DNA of 64,000 nt from the NCBI GenBank assembly GCA_964019055.1, contig OZ025206.1:20305078-20369077 (forward strand), read 5' to 3'. The position numbers and the translations under genes are program-made. The stretch is from Anthopleura xanthogrammica (Eukaryota > Cnidaria > Anthozoa > Actiniaria > Actiniidae). Numbering within the stretch: position 1 is the first letter of the stretch; every line of letters begins with the position of its first letter. Shown here in pieces: positions 35,431-46,539 of the stretch. The notes below the pieces were generated by a model. It saw only the letters and a program-made list of their open reading frames with translations. It made no database searches and was not told the origin of the DNA.

Positions 35431-35562
35431 AACAATTATTGAATTCAGTGTTCACATGATATCGTAAATTATCAAGACCAAGGCCATATTATCTGCCGGC
35501 GGATAAAACGGCCGAGGTCTTGATATTCACGATATCATGTGAACACCGAATTCAATAATTGT
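35431..35562. mobile_element. ~132-bp palindromic MITE
   Basis: The left arm AACAATTATTGAATTCAGTG TTCACATGATATCGT is matched inverted by ACGATATCATGTGAACACCG AATTCAATAATTGTT. The arms are about 55 bp with a short GC-rich centre (CTGCCGGCGG). Confidence 0.8.
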
Positions 35563-35569
35563 TTTGTTA

Positions 35570-37615
35570 TACATTTTGTAAACTAAGAATAAAAATTTCA
35601 TTCTGCTTTCGAAAAAATAGCAAACGTATTTCCATTTCCATTGTGACCTTTGAACTCGACATGATAAATGTATTATTTGTAGGATTACACGATATCAGGG
35701 ACTGGCTGAGGGCTCTCGGCCAATCAGAAGCGAGATAGTGAGTAAAATGTATAATAATAGCTGTTATTACAGTCAACGAACCCGCAATAAGATATTCTTT
35801 TGTTTTAAAGTGACAGATGACGTAGACCCATGATTCATTTAAAATACAAAATTACTATCCTGTAAGGTAATGCCAGTTTTCAATTAATTAATAATTTTTA
35901 TTACCAAAATATATGTTGTAGAAGAGTTTTGATTAGTTTACTTGCTGAGATTCACTTGTAGTAAAACACACAAGAAAAGAGGACATATACCTGGTTCGAC
36001 GTCATGCATCTGATTTGCATTTTCAAATTTTAAACCTTTTTATCTCTGAAATGAGAAGTCCATATCCTGTAAAACTGTGCCATCGTAATTCAAACTTAAC
36101 CGTCAGAGTTGAGTAGGCACTTTTAGAATCATACAAGTGATTCTATCGGGTCGATACAATGCTTGTTGTCTCATATGCATCTCATTTGCATGCACCATAA
36201 GATTGCCCTTTTGGTATCTCCAATTAGCATTTTAGCTTTTCTGTTTCCTCATTTAACATTTTTGTGTCTCTCTGTACATCAGTTACAGCCGTAACTCAAA
36301 GAGTTTATAGAACTTTGGCAATTTCCAGCTAGACGATTTGGTGATATCTTGCGAGATGGACGAGGGTTAAGCCGTGATTTGGTGGCGCTCCTGGCCCCTT
36401 ATCTGACACCCTTCTTCAATGCTTGACATACAAGCACAGGGAGCCCTGCAAACTGGGGAGTCAGTAAAAAATCTGACTTCCATTATTAACATTTAAAATT
36501 AATTGCTCAAATTTGTAACGCTTTATTACTGAAAACGGTCGACAAGAAAATCTAGTTTTGCAGTCAATATATCAAACCGGGGGAAAATGGCCAAAATCCT
36601 TTTCCATACCCATACATTTTTTTGTATATAATTCTCTTTCGGTGGTAAGGAAAAAATTAGTAAAACCACATTAAATGTCTCTTGAAATACATCACTTACA
36701 GCCCTTAGTAAATTGTTTATAGAGCTTTGAACATCTGCATGCATCCTTTTACAAGTTAACGTGTATAATTATTTATCGAACTACTACTTCCTTTTATCTA
36801 TTGTTGAATCCACCACAACAGCCAGTCGATTGACACATCGTTGTTTAAAACCTCGGCAAGCTGGTTAAACCTGGGTTACCATGTCAACTAGCAACGTAAC
36901 TCCAATGCTCACAATGATTTCTCGCGACTTTTAAGTCAGAATAAAATCTTTACCTTTTTTAGGTTTAAAAATAATCGGGTCTATAGCCCCTTAAACAGCT
37001 GGCATCCTTCTCAGATAGATAGTTTGAGTGTGAGGATATCAGGCGAAACGGAATAGGTCTAAGGATTTGGTGGCGCTCCTCGTCCCTTGTCTCTTCCAAA
37101 AATGGCCAAAAGTCCTGTTAGCTGCCCATAAAGTCGGATTACACGTTCGTATTTTGAACGAGCTCTTTAAGCTCCTGGGCGAAACGTGTTTAAATAAACT
37201 ATTCATTGATTGATTGACAGTCCCTTATAATTGCATTTCGCGGGCAAGGGAAAAACAAGTCGAAAATTAGTTGTCCAAAATCAAAACGCTATAAAAAAAA
37301 AACGGTAAAGAAAATATAGTTTTGCACTCCATATCGAAATGGGGCGGGGGGGGGGGGGGGGGGGGTGGCCAAATATTTTATCCCCCTCCTAAACGATAGT
37401 GACCGGTTCATAGTCGTTAATACATCCTGGCAAATTTATTGAATAATGTGTAATAATTTGACAAAGTTCGAGCTTCGCAAAACGTGTCATGACTATACTA
37501 ATATACGCAAAAAATGTATAGCTAACAATTCCAAGCGTCGTTGATTAATCTGGGAAAAAAAAGAAAATTTCTTAAGTGAGATTCTGACATTAAACAATAA
37601 TGATAAAGTTTCAAA
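35570..37615. other. Intergenic stretch with small duplicated pieces
   Basis: No gene. GATTTGGTGGCGCTCCT occurs at 36378 and 37068 with related flanks, pointing to a dispersed repeat. A G homopolymer run of about 24 lies at 37342-37366. Confidence 0.5.
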
Positions 37616-37621
37616 TACTCT

Positions 37622-37795
37622 GTTGCTCAGGGTTAGTCTCAGTTTTGTGTAGAATATTCATGTGTTCCAGTGAAGGTTAATGGATTTTACAGTGTTTGTA
37701 TAGTTGAAGTTGAGCATTCTTTACTTTACTGTTGGCATTTGGGAATATTTTGACACTGAAATGAAGCTAACGCAGCCCTGAGTAAATGAGCGTTT
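37622..37795 (+). repeat. Dispersed ~165-bp repeat, copy 2
   Basis: Matches 28905-29065 through GGGTTAGTCTCAGTTTTGTG, TGTTCCAGTGAAGGTTAATG and GAATATTTTGACACTGAAAT. It begins GCTCAGGGTTAG and ends GCCCTGAGTAAATGAG. Confidence 0.65.
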
Positions 37796-38742
37796 CTAGT
37801 TGGACGAAAGTAAAAAAAAAAAAACAGAAACGTTTGTCCAGCTGCGAGTAAACAATTGCTTGTCGATACCAATGCCGACTGGAAAATCAGAAAGAAATAT
37901 TTTACTGCAAGAAATGCGCCGAAAAATCATGACATATATACGTTTTGCAAAAAGCTTATAAATATTCGGTTTTTGAATCTAAAGGATTCTTAGTTGATTT
38001 TTGAGTCAGTTTTCGCCAGCTTTTCCTTCCAAAGTTTCAGTGAATTTAATGCGACATGCAAACAAGAATAACTGGCTGTAAAAGCGCTTGCTCAGCATAT
38101 TATATTGAAGAATAGGCAATGTACATTAAAGCTCACAAAGCACTCTGGGAAATACTCGGGAAATCAATGGAATTATCAGAAAAAATTACTCTGTTATTTT
38201 CGTCTGTTGAAATACTTTTATTTACATAGAAAATGTCGAAGGAAAAATTGTCAGATGAACTTGTAGAGGAGCCGAAACAGCATAAGGACTCACTTTCCCA
38301 TCAAGCTTTGTGCTGAGATTTTGAGCTCATGCACAATGGCTATTTGAAGTGTTCACACGGTGCATACTCAAACCATTAATTGCACACAGTTATTCGTGGT
38401 TGGTTCATTCAATCAGAATTTGGGATATATTTGAATGGAATAATTACTGGAGACGAATGAACTAATTAGCTAAATTGGGCTTCGAGCTCAGTACATGCAA
38501 CAAAGATTATAAAATAATCAAAAGAGAATTTCATGTTAATAAATACTTGAAAATTTTAAAGTAATATCTTGAGCAGCTTTGGAGTTAAAGAACTTTGAAA
38601 CAAAAACAAGTTTACAAAGATGGAAAGAGTTGTCACACATTTCTGGTAAATTTTTGAAAAATGAAAAAAAAAAAAAAAATTTAAAGTAACTTATTTCAAA
38701 ATTTGTGTTCTCAAAATTTTCCGGCCAAAGTATTTAAAACAA

Positions 38743-38790
38743 ATAAACCTCTTTAGCTTGGGCGTTTGTTTTACCCATTTCAGGCCTTTT
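38743..38790 (+). repeat. Single arm of the 18.5-kb MITE family
   Basis: CCTCTTTAGCTTGGGCGTTT and TTTTACCCATTTCAGGCC match one arm of 18481-18647. No opposite arm was seen. It lies about 140 bp past the P3 coding exon. Confidence 0.5.
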
Positions 38791-38937
38791 TTAGGTCACA
38801 GTTGCATCCAAACAAATAAACTATACTCAAGGGAATTAATGTCTGTGTCACGTGTCTATGCGGTCTGTCTTGAATATTCAATTATGCTAATGAAGTGTAA
38901 GCAATGACATCAAGAATACTCGGACTTACTATTTTGT

Positions 38938-39183
38938 CTATCGTCCTTTGTATCTCAACTTTGCATGAATGATCAACGATCTCCTTCTTACTTCATCCTC
39001 AGTCTTCTTCACAAAGCTTTTTATCTGTTTGCTTTTTGACATTCTGTTGTTGCTGTATTTAGTCGGTCTTGATGGAGCTCGAGTAGGGACACGGAAGTTG
39101 AAATGTGCCTCAGCATATCCAATAAACATCAGGAGAACACACAGGTATAAGATGGCTGTGGTCTGTAGGGTTTGGTACCGCAT
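38938..39183 (-). CDS. Small secreted charged peptide P3
   Basis: An 81-residue protein of unknown function. Residues 1-26 are a signal peptide (core AILYLCVLLMFIGY, cleavage likely after A-E-A). The mature 55 residues start HFNFRVPTRAPSRPTK, have no cysteine, and include KKTEDEVRRRSLII, an Arg-rich segment like those of P1 and P2. The start ATG at 39183 is 11 nt inside the exon (acceptor CTCCTGCAG, exon start 39194). A strong donor GTAAGT begins at 38929, 8 nt past the TAG. The first eight mature residues match P4 at seven positions. The 5' exon is placed at 39501 and above. It is probably a secreted precursor cleaved near its N-terminus; hormone, toxin or antimicrobial role cannot be told from sequence. 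Confidence 0.85.
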   Translation of the reverse strand: MRYQTLQTTAILYLCVLLMFIGYAEAHFNFRVPTRAPSRPTKYSNNRMSKSKQIKSFVKKTEDEVRRRSLIIHAKLRYKGR

Positions 39184-39500
39184 GGTGATATGTCCTGCAG
39201 GAGGTCAGAATGTGCGCCAACATACATCAAAGATACAAGTTACATACAATTATAAACTAGCACTTCCCTCCGTACTAGGAGGCACAGCCAATCTCTTTTT
39301 CTCAAATGTTTTGGAATTTAATCAGTTAAGGCTTTAAACACCCCTAAAAGACCAAATTAAAAGGTTTATAGTTCTATCTGGTCTCGTGATTTCAGCTTAG
39401 TACTCTCTGATCTGTGTAAGTTGCGGCATGGGATTTACGATATCGATACCTTTCAAACGGACCACCGACGCGGAGCCGATAGAGGGAGTAAAGGGCTCAC

Positions 39501-39580
39501 CTTGGGTTTCCTGGGTGCGGAATGCAGAACTACCGACTTCAATTATAATTCACTTAACTTTTTAAGCGCTGTGAACGAAG
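39501..39580 (-). other. Non-coding 5' exon of P3 and promoter-side sequence
   Basis: On the minus strand GCACCCAGGAAACCCAAG is followed by GTGAGC, a good donor at 39500/39501. Spliced to the acceptor at 39195 this gives a 306-nt intron. P4 has the same arrangement, with a 275-nt intron and the exon end GGGACCCAAG|GTAAGT. The exon's 5' edge is not defined. A (CT)n tract lies just upstream on the coding strand. Confidence 0.6.
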
Positions 39581-39587
39581 CGCGGAG

Positions 39588-39612
39588 AGAAAGAGAGAGA
39601 GAGAGAGAGGGA

Positions 39613-39685
<73 letters not shown>

Positions 39686-39700
39686 AGGGAGGGGGAGAGA
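39588..39700 (+). repeat. (GA)n microsatellite
   Basis: A nearly pure GAGA dinucleotide run with some GGGA interruptions, upstream of the P3 5' exon. Confidence 0.97.
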
Positions 39701-39739
39701 GACCACCACACACAAGTGTAATAGTGGTCAGATAAGGTT

Positions 39740-42700
39740 GAAGAAATTCCTAATTCACATGTTAATATAACTTTTGTATAAAAGGAAGATAAATAGGAAA
39801 AAAATAGGACGATAAATACAAGATAATCGTGGAACACAAAGAGCATAGAAGAATGAAGAAAAACAAACAAGAAGCCCAGAATAAAAATACAGACGAACGA
39901 AAAAAAAAGAAGAATTCGAAAATTTGAAAAAGGGCAAAAACCCAGCAAACTTACATACGCGAGAGAACAAAAGGACGTAATGGAAAGGTAAGATTTGTGG
40001 TATAGGTATAGCCATGCATTGTGCGCAATAAAACATAATATAATATTCAAAGATTTTCTTCGCATTCTCTGCTTTTCCTCACTTCACAAACCTAAATGCT
40101 AGAAATTCCAATTTCATCACTGAGTGAATTAGCCGTGCCCTGACTTAGATCAAACCAAAGGTTGTTTCAGGGTTCGATATGTGTGTTTTGTTTCAGGATT
40201 TGTTAAATTTAATGATAAAAAATATAATGATGATGTTGGTTGATAAATTTGATGTTGGTTGTAATATAACGTTTAGTAATAGTCACTATAAATAGAAAAA
40301 AAATCTATAAAGATAATTTTGTTTTTCAATTTGCCGATGTACGATGCCTTATATTAAGTTAGATCGACTGAGACAATCGTATTTAGAGTTTTGTTTTCCC
40401 TTAGGAGTGTAGTCTGAGCATGGGAATTTAGTTTCCCCCTACTGCCCTCCTGTAACCACTTGCTCTACTTATTCATTTATTTTCATTTGTCATTGGTTAC
40501 GAATAGTGATTAAAGCATTGCCAGAAATATTGGACATTGTCAGCGGTGTTACGCATGAATGAAAATGAAGTGGTTTTCTAGAGGAAAAATATAACTACAT
40601 GATTTCCAAGCACATATTTATATTCAACTATGATGTTAGTAAAACAATTATTACCAAAAAATAGTTACTTGACAATCAAAAGAACAACTATTATTTTTCT
40701 GTTGATAAGCCTCACCACAGGAAGCCCATGAAGGACAAGAAACAAGTTTCAAACCTAAATCGTTACTTTAAGCTTCCTTATTGTATCTCAGCAGTCAATA
40801 GGAGCTTGTAAAAACAAAATGGCGATATTTAGGGGGTTTGGAAGCTGTTTGGAGCAGTTCTCTGTGGTTTCTTGTCATTTTTAACTGAAAACTACGAGCT
40901 AACAACGCGTCGAATCGCTTAAAATTTAACCTAACTTCAAGCTTCTTGGGAACCAACATTCTGAAGGCATGCTGTCTATTTTGAGCGGTTTTGGATTTAT
41001 TAAACACTCGTTTGGTGATATCGAGGTGGAGCTCTTTTACTTTTAAATTGTTTCGACTTCAAATAAGACGATTTTGGGGTCAAGTGTGGCCAGATTTATA
41101 GACGATGTATGGAATCTAGAGCTTTCGAAGCCTTTCGAAGGCAAGTAGTCCGGGAACCAATATGTCGCATGATTCAATGATCATTTTACGCTTATTTAGT
41201 AGCTTGTAGGGTGGGTTGTTTGTCGCGATGTGGAGCTCAGAGTAAATAAAATCCTATTCGCCGTAAATAGAGGAAGCTCTATATTCCCCATACATTTCCT
41301 ATAAGACTCGGCGGCTATTTTGTAAGCTGAAACGCATCATTGCGCATGAGTGAGCAGGCTCATGTCCCATATTTCTGGCAATGATTAAAGAGTCTTAAGG
41401 TATTTTCTAGAACAGTAGCTATCCCATATATATTCTATGTATTCGGTGCACAAGGCGACAAATGGTCCAGACCTTAGTCTCAAAGATAGGAAGCGCTTTC
41501 AGCACACTCGAATCACCAACACCACCCGTTTGTATTTATCTATTTTTATTATATTATTTTTATTTCTTACTCAGTGTCTCTGTTAAATCCATTATAGTTA
41601 TTTTAACATAAGTATATGGATTTTCATCAAAGTATATTTTTCTTGTAATAATTTCTTTTTGCCACAAACTAATAAATGGTAAAAGACTGCTTATGTTTTT
41701 GAAAACTGCAGATTTTATTATTCTGATGGAAAGTTACATAAATACCAAGGTTTAATTTCAAGATGAAAATAGAATGTTTAGTACATGTAACAATAAATTA
41801 AGGTAAAAATAAGGAAAACCAAAACATTTATATAAAAACGAATACAAGCAAAATATCATAGTTAAACTACATATGCTAATGAATCTTGAAAGGAAGTTTT
41901 AAAAGAGATATTTTTATGTGAAAACTACCCGAAAAAAGGCAAATACAAAATGTTAAAGTTCCTCCATAGCACTCGAATCGTCAACATCTCCCTACCCTAA
42001 ACTTGAAGATACATAAAAAAGTTGAATACCTACGCTTCTTTTGTAAACTAAGCGAAAAATTAAGGTTTTCCCTGTTTTGGAAGCTTGAATAGTATACTAT
42101 TTGTGGTTCTCCGAAAACATTTTTCAGTAGTTGGAGGGCGGTAATGTATTGTAAAAACGTATGAACCATGCACCATGTTCAAGTAATTTTCATCTGTTTC
42201 ACTACTGATATGACAGATTAAGCTCACTTAGTTTTTAATGAGTTAACACTTGGAAACTTCCTTCGTCATACAACTTCCCGAGTGTCCCAACAACACAATA
42301 ATACTATCAGCTTAATCCGTTTTGGATAATGTTAGAATAATATTAACTACTTTGTGTGCTATACAATAATCAAGAAATAGTAAAATCTCAAGATAAGATG
42401 CAATTGCGAACTATTCATAAGTGTTTCCAATACCTACCTAAGTATTCTGCTCTCTCAAGAACACTACCACAATCCAAGAGATGCCTTCAGCTACTAACGG
42501 TGTAACGTTCCAAAGAATTAAACCAACAAGTATTTTCATGCTGTGTGTTCAATACGCTTTAAATGGATTTTGTGACGTAGCCTGAATTTTGCCGCTTCCT
42601 CTCCGCTGTCGCCGGTGACTGCTGTTCTGAGGGAAAGCTCCCCTCATGATCAATAGCATTTTTATAGTTTTCCGCATTCCGCCGTAACCACAGGTCAAAC

Positions 42701-42870
42701 AGGTAGGGAACCTTTGAAAACTAACCCAACAAAGATTATAATAGACCATTCAATGCTATTTTCCGGGGCATATCCGTGTCATTTTAAACCGCTCGGAAAT
42801 AGGAAGGCTTTTTTTTGGAGGTATTTGTATCATAATACCATGATCTCCTCGAAGTTCATTGTTTTTCGAG
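39740..42870. other. AT-rich intergenic stretch
   Basis: No gene supported. It contains a SINE-tail unit at 40125-40200 (GCCCTGACTTAGATCAAACC, GGTTGTTTCAGGGTTCGA). Confidence 0.45.
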
Positions 42871-42884
42871 GGACGTTTAATGGC

Positions 42885-43020
42885 TAACATCCCTCCCTCA
42901 TGAATAGGATGAGGGAAATTTAGAAACTAAATTTCCCTCATCCATATGAATGGGGGAAATTTAGAGACTAAATTTCCCTCATCTTATTCATGAGGTTGTC
43001 CCTCATGCAACCCAATCATC
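42885..43020. repeat. Nested hairpin repeat (family shared with 44.35 kb)
   Basis: CTCATGAATAGGATGAGGGA AATTTAG...CTAAATTTCCCTCAT occurs twice in tandem inverted form and closes with TCATGAGGTTGTCCCTCATG. The flanking TCGAGGGACGTTTAATGGCTAACATCCC resembles 44368-44394. Confidence 0.65.
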
Positions 43021-43404
43021 GGGACACCGAGTCTGAAAGACCCGGTTCGAAATCGGATGCATTTATAATCAGGATGTATGTGGTCCTTCTACAAGCTTTA
43101 TTCAATGTGGGATAGAGAAATTTGTCTTTGGGCCTGATTGAACACGCTAAAACGATATTCGCGCATGCGTATGTAAAGGAATAAAATTCGATATATTGAA
43201 AAGATCTTAAAGAACAATAGAAGTGACACATATCAACCTAAGTTTAGTCAAAAGGAACGAGTGCTGGAAACTACTGGTACCAGTTTACGGTTTATGGGAC
43301 TCGAACCTTGCTAAACCAATAATCTACCTTTATATGTTAAGATATTTACGAGATGCATTTTTATCATGTTATCAGTGATTTTAGTAATTGATTATTGATG
43401 GTCA

Positions 43405-43860
43405 CATGTTACAACCTGTATGTTAGAAATCTCTGACATGTAGTCATAGTTTAGTCTACCAATGATTGCTTTGACGAATGACATGTTCTATTGTAATTCG
43501 CTATTTAGTTTAACGCATTGCTAAGCTTAGATATTTTCTTTGTGACATAAGTTCAATAAGTTAAGCTATGAATTGTTAATGAGTTAATAAATAAGATAGA
43601 AAAAATATTGTAAGAGAGAGGGGACCGTCCCGGTAAGTAGAACAGAGGGACGTTAAGCAAGATGAAAAGAAACTCTGCACTACAGAGGGACATAAAGCCA
43701 GAAGCTGACCAATAAAGTACACTCTTTAACAGTCAGGAAGTCCGTTCTCGTTACTCCAAGTCTCGGCCGCTCGCAGGGTTTGATTACGTTATCCACGCTG
43801 ACCGAGTACGGCTATCATTACGCTAGTTTACCCCCAGAAGAACAAGTTATTAACACACAG
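43405..43860 (+). mobile_element. Possible solo LTR
   Basis: Starts TGTTACAACCTG or TGTTAGAAATCTC, and contains an AATAAA (43710-43715, within CTGACCAATAAAGTACAC) in a GC-richer region. It ends near TTATTAACA at 43846-43854. TG...CA ends and an internal polyA signal are LTR-like. No second LTR, primer-binding site or pol was found, so this is tentative. Confidence 0.25.
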
Positions 43861-44144
43861 TTAAGCCGCCAGCAACGAAGTATATATAACCAAAATACTT
43901 AACTTAACAGTACAAAAGTATTAACGTAACACGTAAACGATGTTGTTGGTCAACATTTGATTTCAAACAAAACGTTTTCCCATGAGACGCATTATAGATT
44001 AGACACATATCAGTTTATTGTGCTAACAATGAACATTCCTCAGCGTTCCCCAGAGTAGGGAGTCATCAAGGCTCTTTCAACGAAATCTCTTTAATATATT
44101 CTGATTTAAAGCTCATTAAGATCATAATTCTTGATGTTTTCCTC

Positions 44145-44455
44145 GGAAATCATGGTATTACAAACTAATACCATGGCAATTTCGGGATATTAGTGATTAA
44201 ATGTCCCTCTGCCTCGGGAGGTTTAGTTAAAGTCCCTCCGCCTTCGGCGTCGGGACTTCAACAAAACCTCCCTCGGCTTTCGGGGACATTTAATCACTAA
44301 TCACCCTCAAGTCATGCTATTACTTATAATAATATCATGATTACCTCGGGATCCATTGTTTCCAGAGGGATGTTTAAGGTCTAACATCCCCCTGGATGAA
44401 TAGCGATGAGGGATATTTAGTCTAAATATCCCTCATCACTATTCATGAGGCATGG
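44145..44455. repeat. Compound inverted repeat (family shared with 42.9 and 45.1/46.5 kb)
   Basis: ATTAGTGATTAAATGTCCCT...CTCGGGAGGTTTAGTT is mirrored by AAAACCTCCCTCG...GGGGACATTTAATCACTAAT (44190-44302). A second hairpin, GATGAGGGATATTTAG...CTAAATATCCCTCATC, follows at 44406-44438. Confidence 0.75.
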
Positions 44456-45116
44456 TCCTCATATGACAATCACCGGGACCATGGCTGGGTCGCATATACG
44501 CATCAAGAGTTCCGCGCTGCTGCTCAATGCGCCTGCTCAGGGGATTACAAAGTGGGATAAAATTTGTAAAATATGCTATATTTTAGTTGTATCTTTCTTG
44601 TCAAGTACAATTTTCACTAAATATTCAAGATCGCGTACCGTTTAGCGAATTCTGAATCAAATATACCGAAAAATTGCATATTATACAAAATATCATCCCA
44701 CTTTTGCTGCACACTATTGCTGCACACTGCTGCACACTGCACACTATTGAACACCCCAGCACTTGTGGGACCCATTGAATAATCTTTGCGCATACGTTGA
44801 CTAGCCGAGAATTTTTCTTACTATTTGTGACGTAATCAAGACGGTTTGAAAACACTTCATTAATACCGCTCTAGGCCAACCAAAGTGAATTAGAATAAAG
44901 CACCACGAATGAATGAATGCTGGTTCAATTCGCCATTGTCGCATTTAACAAAGGCAAATTCCCTTAAGTATGCCGCATATCAACAGCTTTGTAAAACTTT
45001 GTAATTTATGCATCGTACGAAAGCTAATATAACATATTTCCTAAGAGCAGTTTTATTCCTCGGTAATCATAATATTACAAACTAATAGCATGAAATTTCG
45101 GGTGATTAGTATAGGA

Positions 45117-45276
45117 AATCGCACGACCTCGAGTTCAATTTGGAAATTAATAGGTACGAGTAATGTTTTGAAAGTTCTTGTAATTACACGAGCCTTAGGC
45201 GAGTGCAATTAAAGAACTTTCAAAACAGTACGAGTGCCTATTAATTCCAAATTGTACGAGAAGGTCGTGCGATTTT
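45117..45276. repeat. 160-bp palindrome
   Basis: The left arm AAATCGCACGACCTCGAGTT...TTTTGAAAGTTCTT pairs with the right arm AAGAACTTTCAAAAC...GAAGGTCGTGCGATTTTT. The arms are about 63-67 bp around the centre ACACGAGCCTTAGGCGAGTG. Confidence 0.8.
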
Positions 45277-45280
45277 TTAT

Positions 45281-46473
45281 TTATAGTTCACTCAACAAAA
45301 TTTTATAAAAAATGCGAAGCGAAGGCATTCATCCATCTTCATTGCCTTTGCTACAACCGACCCTTCTCCAAGAAAGCTAAGTCAAGAACAGCATAGAAAG
45401 TGTTAACATTGCTGTAAAACCTTTTTAAATTAGTATTTTATGTATGATTTGAACTACAAAATACTAGAAAATAATTTTACATCTCAAGTAAAAAGCTATT
45501 TTAATGCATGTTTACAACTATTGAATGACAGTACTGACAGCTAAACAGCGAATCAAGAAGCGACTTTTCTTTGAAAACGTACTGTGTGAAAACTAAGCGA
45601 AAGTTGAGAGTTTACAGTTCGCTAAAATAAGTTTTTTTTACTCTTAGCATTTGCTAATAACTGCAAAAAACACAATTTCAAAAATACTTTCTTTTAAAAC
45701 AAGTTAGCTGGACAACATCAAAAGGGATAAAAGCGACAAATATGTCGTTCAAGTTAAAAGTTTTGAAGTACAGCTTGCCGTGAACGAGTCGCCAGTGATC
45801 ATGATCAAACCATGTGCTTTGGATATTATTCCCTCCTGTAGCTTGAAGAATTTCGCTGCTGTTTTCTTTGAATGGTGAATTATCTGAAGATTTTATTATT
45901 TCAAGACTGGATTGATAACTTAGGATCAATTAACTCGTGATAAATAGCTGAATTCGTCTCTCTACAACTACTCGACAGTTTGCCGGTAAGATTTGATCTT
46001 AACTATTTTAAAACAAAAAACGAGCCTCTACTCGCTGTGTTTTTTCGCTAAACGGAAAGAAATTTGCTTTAAAACTATTGTTAGCTGTTTTCTACATATT
46101 GTACAATTGTAGATGTGGTGTTGAATTTATGGTGTTGAATTTATGATTTTGGTGTTGAACTCAAATTGCATGTTTGGCGAAAACTAGAAAGAAAAAACGA
46201 CTTTCTACTACAAAACATGATTTATTACGTCTTGAATTTGTCTAGTTATCATGATTTGAGGCCTTCCTATGTGTGTATTGAACAGTTTTCTGAAATTTTT
46301 CCATTTTAATCTATAAAACACTGATTTTTTGGGAATTTCACTGGGGAAATTTGCCGCTTTTGGCCGTGTTTCCATAGCGACTTAATTGCTACTCCTACGG
46401 AGTACCAATTAACGCTCTAATTGTACTCCTCTAGACCAATCAGAATCGAGTAATTTTGTCGAGTGTACTATAA
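45281..46473. mobile_element. 1.2-kb non-autonomous DNA transposon with inverted ends
   Basis: The left end TTATAGTTCACTCAACAAAA and the right end TTTTGTCGAGTGTACTATAA form inverted repeats of about 20 bp. The interior block at 45725-46000 (GCGACAAATATGTC, GAACGAGTCGCCAGTG, GCTTGAAGAATTTC) and the right part (GGCCGTGTTTCCATAGCGAC) recur at 57170-58158, showing a dispersed family. There is no transposase. Confidence 0.65.
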
Positions 46474-46539
46474 GTGATTAAATGTCCCCTCAAGCCTCGG
46501 GAGGTTTATCACCCTCAAGTCATGCTATTACTTATAAAT

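Larger units (their letters stand above)
33590..35440 (+). repeat. Minisatellite block 2 with higher-order units, invaded by MITEs
   Basis: The basic unit is TTACCTTTTTGTGTCCCTAA. A composite of about 66 bp (CAGCTTTTTGTACCGGCACC, AATTACCTTTTTGTGTCCCT, TATTACCTTTTTGCGCCCCT, AATTAA) repeats almost without change from about 33790 to 34050. Elsewhere units are mixed. Two inverted-repeat elements interrupt it (34291-34460, 34930-35141) and another adjoins it (35431-35562). The Phe/Cys/Pro-rich frame at 33670-34068 is a product of the 66-bp period (22 codons) and not a gene. Confidence 0.95.
45062..46535. repeat. Second copy of the 44.15-kb repeat, split by an insertion
   Basis: 45062-45111 (CGGTAATCATAATATTACAA ACTAATAGCATGAAATTTCG) matches 44144-44190. 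After the insert, 46474-46535 (GTGATTAAATGTCCCC, CTCGGGAGGTTTA, TCACCCTCAAGTCATGCTAT) matches the continuation at 44197 and 44301-44325. Everything between about 45112 and 46473 therefore arrived later. Confidence 0.65.

Noticed and set aside
32620..35440. Regularly spaced repeats resembling a CRISPR array
   Set aside because: Units are directly adjacent with no unique spacers, in a eukaryotic context; a minisatellite.
38969..39337. 122-residue plus-strand frame
   Set aside because: Antisense of the P3 coding exon; P3 has the signal peptide, splice sites and a homologue.
39421..40065. Frames with Arg-Glu or Ser-Leu runs
   Set aside because: Caused by the GA microsatellite; flanking sequence has no coding signals.
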